A stretch of DNA of 64,000 bases from Deinococcus sonorensis KR-87 (GTDB lineage Bacteria; Deinococcota; Deinococci; Deinococcales; Deinococcaceae). Positions 29,430 to 36,177 of the stretch are shown here, piece after piece (position 1 is the stretch's first letter; each line of letters starts with the position of its first letter). The stretch lies in NCBI RefSeq assembly GCF_040256395.1, contig NZ_CP158299.1, forward strand, positions 402,001 through 466,000. The letters are read 5' to 3'. Below the pieces are notes generated by a model. The model worked only from the letters and a program-made list of their open reading frames with translations, had not been told where the DNA came from and ran no database searches. The translations under genes were made by a program, and so were the position numbers.

Positions 29430-30353
29430 CAGGGCCTTACAACCCCCTTTAAAGTGTCGTGCAGCGGGTTCATCCCAGGTTTAGCCAGAGGGGGTGGGGG
29501 TGACTGAGGAGGCAGACGACACGGCTGCTCAGACGAGGAAGGTCGGCACAGAGGCAGGGATGGTGCAGGAAAACGACGGCCAGGGGCCGCCAACTGACGC
29601 AAAAGGGACGGAACGCGCTCGTTTCTGTCGACTCCCCGACTTTTCGCGTACTTTCGACTGCATAACTGCCCTTCGTCCAAAAGACGGTCAATTTCGATAT
29701 TCTTCGTTCCCAAGCTGATATTTTCACAATGCCACCATGCATAATGAGGGTAATTGGGGGTGGATGGGGGTAAACACGGCTGGCTAATTCAGAAGACACG
29801 GTGTGAAATACTTCACAGGTTGAATGAGGCGGCAGCCCATTCACCAGACGATGAGGGCTGATTACCAGAGATGCAGGCGACGATGGCCCATGCGGAAGCT
29901 CTTGCACTCCCGTCTCCTCTGCGCCGAGCAGACGGCCACGTGTTCGGCCATTCTCCATTGGCCTGGAAGGCCACCTCCCACTGCCACAACGTTCTAACGC
30001 CAACGGCTACTGAAGACGCAAGGGCAGCCACGAGAAGGCGCCCGGCGTGCTGGGCACTGTGGGGTGCAACAGTCCAAACGCTGCCCTGGCAGATAGACTT
30101 CACCGCACAGACCGCCACTCTGACACCCTCAGACAGCCAAGCTTCCTGACACCTTTTCTGCTGAGATCCTGAAAGCAGACCCACGTCGGTTCCTTAGAAA
30201 AGTCCTCGGTCGGTCCATGCGCCGGCTGAGTCGCACATAGACCCAGCAGGATGTCCCATGGTCCCCTGGAGCGCAGGACACCCTGATGACCGACCTAGCC
30301 CACAACGGAATCACCCGCACGGGTGGGTATAGGATCGCCAAGCACGGCGCCTG
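29430..30353. other. Long intergenic region, no confident gene
   Basis: About 920 bp of lower GC than its neighbours. Several open frames of 60-175 codons exist on both strands, but none shows a family motif or a good start. It holds a CRP-type palindrome (29802-29817) and, near its right end, a TATAGGAT box (30328-30335) about 18 nt before the FUSC gene. Confidence 0.5.
29802..29817. promoter_or_regulatory. CRP/FNR-type operator TGTGA-N6-TCACA
   Basis: TGTGAAATACTTCACA exactly matches the CRP core consensus and is fully palindromic outside the central AT-rich bases. It is about 460 bp before the subtilase and 540 bp before the FUSC gene, so the target is unclear. Confidence 0.55.
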
Positions 30354-32330
30354 ATGGGCTGCCTCGCCTCTCCAATGCTGAACCGCCGTACCCTGATTCT
30401 CCGCGCCGCCCTCCGGCTCAACTGGACGCAGTTCCGGCCGTGGCTGGCGTTCAGGTCGGCGCTCGGCGTGGCCATCCCCATCCTTCTGGGCGCAGCCACC
30501 GGTCATCCAACCTGGGGCGTCGTCGCCGCACTCGGTGCCCTGATGGCGGGCATGGCCTCGTTTCACGGTGCCTACCGCGCTCGGGCTCGGCTGATGCTCA
30601 CCGTCAGCGCGGCGATGGCCCTGGCGGCGGGGCTGGGGACTGTGCTTGCCGAGCAATTCCTGTTGCCCGTCCTGGCCGTCGCGCTGATGAGTCTGGTGCT
30701 GGCCCGCTACACGGCGACGGCGGTTGGCGCGAACACCGTCATTATTCAGGCGTTCACCATGCAGACCCTGCTGCTGGGCTTCCCGAATCCGGGGCTCGGG
30801 CCGTTCGGGACCGCCGGGCTGGTGCTGGCCGGCGGTCTGATCCAGACGCTGCTGCTGGTGATGGTGTGGCCGGCCAGTCCCCGCCGCGCCGAGCGGAATG
30901 CCGTTGCGGCCGCCTACGACAGCCTGGCGAGGTTCGTGGCCTCCCTGGCATCCGGCAGCGGCAGTCGGCTGCCCGGTGTGCTGCCGTTTCAGAACGCCAG
31001 GGTGATCCTGGCCGACGCCCACCGGCTTGGCGCGCGGCGGGAACATCTCACGCTGCTCCAGGCGCTGCGCCAGGGCGAAGGGCTGCACGCCGCACTCGTC
31101 GGCTTTGCTCAGGCCGACGCGTTGGTTCGTCAGACCGGAGCGGTCGGTGAAGCGCAGGCGAACGCCGCGTTGAAGCTGCTAGAAGACCTCCTCGGAACGG
31201 TGGTGCAGCAACTCCGGGCAGGACATCCGCCTGGACTCCCTCCGAACCGCCTAAACGACTTTGAACGCGCCGTGGTGGCCATGGAGGACCAGCTGCCCGA
31301 GACGAGCCGGGCGGCCCACCAGGCGTACGCGCACTGGACCCGGATTATGCTGCTGCACCTGCAGTTCCTGCGCCCGTCTGGGGCACCAGCGGCCGGAACA
31401 GGATCGGAACGGCTCGCCCCGGTGCAAGTGCCCTCCCCTGCCCTCCGTCCGGTCCTTCAGGGCCATCTGGTGCGCTTCACGGGGGCCATGACGCTGGCCA
31501 CCCTCGCCGAACGTCTGCTGCACATCCCCAACGGGTTCTGGATTCCCCTGACCGTGTGTCTGGTCCTGCGCCCTGAGTTCTCCGTCACGGTCCACCGTGG
31601 CGTGACCCGCATCGCCGGAACCGGGGTGGGCGTCGTTCTGGCCATGAGCATCATGCTGGTGCTGCATCCAGCGGGGCTGGCGCTGTCCGGTCTGCTGATC
31701 ATGGCTGCCTGGCTGTCGTACGCCCTGTTCCTGACCAATTACGCGGTGTTCTCGGCGGCCATCACCGTCTACATCATCCTTTCGCTGAGTGCGGCGGGCC
31801 TGTCCGGTCCGGTGGCCGACCTCAGCGCGCAGCGGCTGCTGGCCACCCTGCTGGGCGGCGTCATCGCGATGGGCAGTTACCTCGTCTGGCCCACCTGGCA
31901 TGCCCCGCACCTCTGGGACGTGCTGCTGGAGGCGGTGAAGGCGCAGCAGGGGTACGCCGAGGGGCTGGCGAGGTGGATGGGTGGGACGGTCGCGGAGCCG
32001 GTGGAGGAACAGCGTGGCCACGCCCGCCGGTGGCGCCTGCGGGCCGATGAGCTGCTGCAGAGCGCGCTCGTCGAGCCGCACTGGGCCGGCACATTGCCCA
32101 GGCCGCTCGCCCAGCAGCTCCTGACCCGGCTGAATGCGAACGCGGCGGAGCTCCTGGCCATCCAGGCTCAGGTGGAGGCAGGCGCCGTTCTTCGCCCGGA
32201 CAAGCTCCACAACGAGCTGACGGGGTGCCTGGGCGAGACGGCGGAATTGCACGCCACCCTTGGGCAGTATTCGCCAGGACCGACGCAGGACGGTCAAGCT
32301 GGGTCCATGGGCACACAGCCGCCAGGGTAA
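30354..32330 (+). CDS. FUSC-family inner-membrane transporter (aromatic acid exporter-like)
   Basis: 658 residues with two sets of about five membrane segments (about 25-170 and 365-500), each followed by a soluble helical domain. The second set has WIPLTVCLVLRPEFSVTVHRGVTRIAGT, the FUSC signature, and the first ATGHPTWGVVAALGALMAG. Relatives (AaeB, YccS and fusaric-acid resistance proteins) export aromatic or amphipathic acids, usually with a periplasmic adaptor; none is adjacent. ATG 30375 is an alternative start. Confidence 0.85.
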   Translation: MGCLASPMLNRRTLILRAALRLNWTQFRPWLAFRSALGVAIPILLGAATGHPTWGVVAALGALMAGMASFHGAYRARARLMLTVSAAMALAAGLGTVLAEQFLLPVLAVALMSLVLARYTATAVGANTVIIQAFTMQTLLLGFPNPGLGPFGTAGLVLAGGLIQTLLLVMVWPASPRRAERNAVAAAYDSLARFVASLASGSGSRLPGVLPFQNARVILADAHRLGARREHLTLLQALRQGEGLHAALVGFAQADALVRQTGAVGEAQANAALKLLEDLLGTVVQQLRAGHPPGLPPNRLNDFERAVVAMEDQLPETSRAAHQAYAHWTRIMLLHLQFLRPSGAPAAGTGSERLAPVQVPSPALRPVLQGHLVRFTGAMTLATLAERLLHIPNGFWIPLTVCLVLRPEFSVTVHRGVTRIAGTGVGVVLAMSIMLVLHPAGLALSGLLIMAAWLSYALFLTNYAVFSAAITVYIILSLSAAGLSGPVADLSAQRLLATLLGGVIAMGSYLVWPTWHAPHLWDVLLEAVKAQQGYAEGLARWMGGTVAEPVEEQRGHARRWRLRADELLQSALVEPHWAGTLPRPLAQQLLTRLNANAAELLAIQAQVEAGAVLRPDKLHNELTGCLGETAELHATLGQYSPGPTQDGQAGSMGTQPPG

Positions 32331-32497
32331 CGGTTGAATCCAACCTTGGGTACGGCGGCCCATGGCAGCCAGAGATGATGACGCCCCTCATAGGACCGTC
32401 TGGTCCGGATCGCAGGACACCGGTAGGCCAGTGCGCTCGCTGTGGTCGAACAGCGCGTGTCATCATCCGGCGAAAGGTTCATCGAAAGGAGCACCAC

Positions 32498-33454
32498 ATG
32501 CGAATCGTCGTCATTGGCGCCACCGGCCACATCGGCACCGCCCTCATTCCGCGCCTCGTGGCCTCGGGGGCCGAGGTCGTCACGGTCAGCCGGGGGCAGC
32601 GCGAACCGTATCAGCAGCGGGGCGAGTGGAAGGCCGTGCAGCAGGTCACGCTCGACCGACAAGCGGCCGAGGCGGCGGGAGAGTTCGGACGCGAGATTCT
32701 GGCGCTTAAGCCGGACGCGGTCATTGACCTGATCTGTTTCACCCCGGAAAGCAACCGCCAGCTGGTCGACGCGTTGCGTGACCAGGTGCAGCATTTCCTG
32801 CACTGCGGGACCATCTGGGTGCATGGGCACAGCGAAGTGGTGCCCACCCCGGAGTCCGCACCCCGCCGCCCCTTCGGCGAGTACGGCGTGGCCAAGGCGG
32901 CCATCGAGCGTGACCTGCTGTCCGAGGCGAGGCAGCGGGGCTTCCCCGCCACCGTGCTGCACCCTGGGCACATCGTCGGCCCTGGCTGGAGCCCGCTCAA
33001 TCCAGCCGGGCACTTCAATCCGGCGGTGTTCAGCACGCTGGCACGTGGGGAGGAGCTGGCGCTGCCCAACTTCGGGATGGAGACGGTGCATCACGTCCAC
33101 GCCGACGACGTGGCGCAGGGTTTCGAACAGGCGCTGACCCATTGGAGCTCGGCCGTGGGCGAGGCCTTTCACCTCGTCTCGCCCGCTGCCGTGACGCTGC
33201 GTGGCTATGCGGAAGCGGTGTCGGGATGGTTCGGGCATGCTGCGAACCTGACGTTCCAGCCATTCGAGACCTGGCGGGAGCAGGTCTCAGCCAAAGATGC
33301 CGAAGCGACCCTGGAGCACATCCAGCGCAGCCCGAACTGCAGCATCGACAAGGCCCGCCGACGGTTGAGGTACGTTCCCCGGTATTCATCCCTCCAGGGG
33401 GTGCGCGAGTCGTTGAATGCCCTGATTGAGGATGGCCTTGTGACGGTGGCTTAG
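32498..33454 (+). CDS. NAD(P)-dependent epimerase/dehydratase family protein
   Basis: 318 residues from ATG 32498 (AAAGGAG site). An extended-SDR Rossmann motif IVVIGATGHIGTALIPRL opens the protein. The usual Tyr-x3-Lys is seen in EYGVAKAAIERD, with a Ser/Thr-poor segment FLHCGTIWVHG before it. It resembles sugar-nucleotide epimerases or NmrA-like proteins. No pathway genes are adjacent, so the substrate is unknown. Confidence 0.75.
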   Translation: MRIVVIGATGHIGTALIPRLVASGAEVVTVSRGQREPYQQRGEWKAVQQVTLDRQAAEAAGEFGREILALKPDAVIDLICFTPESNRQLVDALRDQVQHFLHCGTIWVHGHSEVVPTPESAPRRPFGEYGVAKAAIERDLLSEARQRGFPATVLHPGHIVGPGWSPLNPAGHFNPAVFSTLARGEELALPNFGMETVHHVHADDVAQGFEQALTHWSSAVGEAFHLVSPAAVTLRGYAEAVSGWFGHAANLTFQPFETWREQVSAKDAEATLEHIQRSPNCSIDKARRRLRYVPRYSSLQGVRESLNALIEDGLVTVA

Positions 33455-33654
33455 CCTCGAATCCGGTCAGTTGGATGACACGGCGCTGCGCCACTTAGCA
33501 GAAACGCTCCCATTCCGACTGACCGTAGGAGGCCACAGCCGCCCCACGGCTCCTCGCTCATCCGGTCGAGCGTGGTCCACCTCAGCAGTGCGCCGGCAAT
33601 TGGCCTGACGCTGAAAGAGGGTCAAGGGTGCGTCTTACCGGGCGCCACTTACAC
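33455..33654. other. Intergenic between convergent genes
   Basis: No gene, repeat or strong hairpin recognised. Confidence 0.4.
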
Positions 33655-34968
33655 TCACCGCGCCATAGGTTCGGTGCGATGCTCGAAGAGCACTTCGTAC
33701 CGCAAACGCTGTTGGCCACGTTCGTAGTCATCCAGGGGCCCGTCTGGACCCTCGACCCAGGCATGGCCCTCGATCTGCCCGCTTGCCATTCGTCGGACGC
33801 CACTGACAAAGACGGCTGGGTAGCCACGTCGTACCAACGCACGGTGGGTGGCCATTGCTTTGGGCACGCAGTCCCCCTTGCTTCGGGGATACAGCAGCCG
33901 CGTGAGCCAGAAAACACCGCGGATTAGTTCGTACCGGTGCATGTCGGTGACACCCTGACGTGACGTGCTCAACGTCCAGTGCTTCAACAGGCGCTGAGGT
34001 GGCTGGCGTCTGCGCAGCAACAGACTCACGATCACCACGTCAGGTATGACTTGGAGCAGTGCCCTCGCGATAGGAGGCAGACGACGCAGGCGTGTTGTCA
34101 CGACCCGTTGCCACTCACGCTGTCGGCCATCTCGCTCTGCGGCCTGACGCAGCCGGCGGGCTGCCTGTGCATCTCCCAGATGCAAGCTGGAGAGCCAGGG
34201 GTTACAAACGGACTGATACGCCTGCCATGTTGAAGTGAGACCCAGCTTCTGTGCTCGCGCTTCGATCTGGTCTGGCGTGAGCTGGTGGCGCAGGATCAAC
34301 TGACGCAGATCAACATAATCGGCTGGTTTGACGAAGCCCCGGTCTCCACTCCAGGCACGTGAAAGGGCCAGATGCAAGGCCATATCACGGGGATCCAGTA
34401 GACCCACTGGGATTCCGTTCCAGTCGACTTCTCTACTCGCGGCCCACAACGCGGACGTCAGCTGCTGCCTTTGCTTGCGCGGCTGAAGGATGGTCAACGC
34501 GCGGTGAACATCCAGACGCACTTTGCCCCCTGGGCTGAACAGGTGGGCCATCTCGTGCGACCACAGCTGGGGGTGAGTCGCTAAAAAGTCGGTTGTCCAC
34601 CCGATGGAGCGGGCAGCCTCAATCGCAGTCCTGAGATCTTTCTCGTGCAGCAGCACGTCCACATCTCCGAAAAAACGCCGGTTTGCCTGAGGGTATTCAA
34701 ACTCGGCGAATGCAAAGCCCTTAAGGAGAATGCTCCGGATCCCCTGGCGATGCCACGCTTCGAGCAGCGGCCGCATGGCTTGACGAATACGCTCGTTGCG
34801 TACGCTCAATCCGAGCCGCGCGGCCCGCAGGGGGACCTGCATCGGATGATCAGCTGGCAAGCGGGCACAGAGTTCCCCTACCACGCTTGATTTCTGCAAG
34901 TGAGGAATATCTTCCGGCTGCACGTCCGGGATGTCCTGAAGCAGCAGGGCTGCCAGGCGGCTCGTCAT
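33655..34968 (-). CDS. Nucleotidyltransferase fused to lasso-peptide B2-type protease
   Basis: 437 residues. The N-terminal part (about 60-310) is a PF14907-type nucleotidyltransferase: LLKGFAFAEFEYPQ, then RRFFGDVDVLLHEK with the DxD metal site. The C-terminal about 100 residues match the lasso-peptide leader protease B2 (transglutaminase-like fold): catalytic Cys in KGDCVPKAMATHRALVRRG, His in EGHAWVEGPDG and the following Asp in LDDY. B2 cleaves the leader of lasso precursors; PF14907 proteins occur as accessories in such clusters. The start is a leaderless ATG after a perfect TATAAT. A candidate precursor lies upstream on the same strand, but no cyclase (AsnB-like) or B1 is adjacent. Confidence 0.8.
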   Translation of the reverse strand: MTSRLAALLLQDIPDVQPEDIPHLQKSSVVGELCARLPADHPMQVPLRAARLGLSVRNERIRQAMRPLLEAWHRQGIRSILLKGFAFAEFEYPQANRRFFGDVDVLLHEKDLRTAIEAARSIGWTTDFLATHPQLWSHEMAHLFSPGGKVRLDVHRALTILQPRKQRQQLTSALWAASREVDWNGIPVGLLDPRDMALHLALSRAWSGDRGFVKPADYVDLRQLILRHQLTPDQIEARAQKLGLTSTWQAYQSVCNPWLSSLHLGDAQAARRLRQAAERDGRQREWQRVVTTRLRRLPPIARALLQVIPDVVIVSLLLRRRQPPQRLLKHWTLSTSRQGVTDMHRYELIRGVFWLTRLLYPRSKGDCVPKAMATHRALVRRGYPAVFVSGVRRMASGQIEGHAWVEGPDGPLDDYERGQQRLRYEVLFEHRTEPMAR

Positions 34969-34974
34969 GCCAGC

Positions 34975-34980
34975 ATTATA
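34975..34980 (-). promoter_or_regulatory. Consensus -10 box TATAAT, leaderless
   Basis: Perfect TATAAT on the minus strand, 6 nt before ATG 34968, so the nucleotidyltransferase-B2 gene has its own leaderless promoter, independent of the precursor gene. Confidence 0.7.
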
Positions 34981-35201
34981 GAGGCCGCATGCAGGCGCTC
35001 ATGGATACGCCAGGATGGACGCGATTGACCCCAGCTTTACAAGCCAAGCGCCAAGTTGGGGTTATCATTTCGTTGTTTGATCCAAAAACCAACAGGCGAG
35101 CATGGAGCTAAGCGCTCATATCTGCGTGCACAAGTCTGACGCCTATCTCGGACAGAACAGAGCGTCGGAATGCTCTATTAGCCGTCTACCGGCGCTTCCC
35201 C

Positions 35202-35399
35202 TCAATACTCGTAGCAACCGCCAGCGCAAGGGTCGACGTCGCCCCCAATGCTCAGGGTCAATGTTAGGTTCTGCCAGTGTCCAACCAGCTCAACGGTCGG
35301 TTGAGCATACTGTTGACGCTGAACCACCTGAGGAGAAGCGGGCTCAGCAGAATTCTTGATGGAGGAAGACGGGTAGGAGTGGACCGGGATGAGGTTCAT
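35202..35399 (-). CDS. Candidate lasso-type RiPP precursor peptide
   Basis: 65 residues. Residues 31-46 (YAQPTVELVGHWQNLT) fit the lasso leader signature Y-x2-P-x-[LV]-x3-G-x5-T, which B1 proteins recognise. With the conserved Thr46 at leader position -2, the core would be residues 48-65 (TLSIGGDVDPCAGGCYEY): Asp54 and Asp56 fall at core positions 7 and 9, the allowed ring sizes. Cys58/Cys62 could form a disulfide. If Thr48 is the conserved Thr, Ser50 to Asp56 is again a 7-ring. A GGAG site lies 4-5 nt before ATG 35399, and the start overlaps an upstream ORF stop (ATGA). A 9-bp imperfect hairpin (35029-35061) separates it from the B2 gene. Confidence 0.65.
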   Translation of the reverse strand: MNLIPVHSYPSSSIKNSAEPASPQVVQRQQYAQPTVELVGHWQNLTLTLSIGGDVDPCAGGCYEY

Positions 35400-35518
35400 A
35401 AATCTCCATTCTTTAGCGCTCGCAGTGCAACAACCACCAGTGTCAGCAGCTGTAGTGACGCCTCGTCTGACGGAGCCGTGTATTTCCTGTTATCGATAAT
35501 AATGAGTAAAAATTTCAT
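35396..35518 (-). CDS. Small ORF coupled to the RiPP precursor
   Basis: 40 residues from ATG 35518 (MKFLLIIIDNRKYTAPSDEA...), with a hydrophobic N-terminus; the frame is open back to 35632. Its TGA overlaps the precursor's ATG as ATGA, suggesting coupling. I recognise no family, and it may be a fragment of a lost cluster gene. Confidence 0.3.
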   Translation of the reverse strand: MKFLLIIIDNRKYTAPSDEASLQLLTLVVVALRALKNGDL

Positions 35519-35719
35519 TTTTCTTTCACGTGCTATGGAGAGGCCCCACTTGCGCTTGATGGAATTTTGTCCGGCAAAAAGGCAAGTTTGTGGCAGTTGG
35601 CCTCCCCTCGCTCCGACTGCTAGGCGGTCCATTCACCACGAACTCCATGCTGCAAGCTGTCCACAACTTGCGCTCTACGTCATCTAAGCCAGCGTGACGC
35701 GCCGAGCTGCCACATAGCA

Positions 35720-36025
35720 ATGGCCAGTCAAGCCGCCGATTCGGCATCTATTTACAACGGAGGCGGGTCAAAACCGCTACCGTTGCAGATGATGAAAGAC
35801 GACATGGCCATCCACGCCGGCATCCCAGAAAAGGCCGTCAAAGCGGCCGTCAGCAAACTCCAGGACGACGAACAGCTGGTGGACGTCACCTGGACCCTCC
35901 CCCGCGCCCGTCCTGGCCGCCCCATCAAGGTCGCCATTGAGGCCGAGCGCTCGGCCGACATCCAACTGGCGAAGCAACGCCTGGAACAGCTGCTCGGCGA
36001 GGCTGGATACGACCTCTATCCCTGA
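35720..36025 (+). CDS. Small winged-helix-like protein (possible fragment)
   Basis: 101 codons; ATG 35783 or 35786 are alternative starts. DDMAIHAGIPEKAVKAAVSK followed by LQDDEQLVDVTW looks like a helix-turn-helix with a wing, then a basic stretch RARPGRPIKVAIEAER and a C-terminal helix. It could be a DNA-binding regulator or the surviving C-terminus of a longer replication or transposition protein. It stands alone between the RiPP locus and the LuxR gene. Confidence 0.45.
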   Translation: MASQAADSASIYNGGGSKPLPLQMMKDDMAIHAGIPEKAVKAAVSKLQDDEQLVDVTWTLPRARPGRPIKVAIEAERSADIQLAKQRLEQLLGEAGYDLYP

Positions 36026-36116
36026 ATCAAGGGCTTAACAGAATTTGCTCCTTTAAGCAGCAGGCCCTTGTAGAGCCCGGCCGTCTGGACGCAGAACAAT
36101 GCATGCATGGAATGAC

Positions 36117-36144
36117 GCAGGTCTGTGATGATTTCCAGACCTGC
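36117..36144 (-). terminator. Terminator of the LuxR-type regulator
   Basis: 9-bp perfect arms (GCAGGTCTG/CAGACCTGC) with a 10-nt loop, 34 nt past the stop at 36178. Confidence 0.6.
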
Positions 36145-36177
36145 CCTTGCTGTTTAGTGGCCAATGGCGTTCGTTTT

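Noticed and set aside
29813..30184. A 123-codon minus-strand frame in the long intergenic region
   Set aside because: No start signal and no protein-like pattern or family motif was found; overlapping frames on the other strand are equally open.
33628..33927. A 99-codon plus-strand frame opposite the B2 domain
   Set aside because: It is antisense to the conserved Cys/His motif region and has no features of its own.
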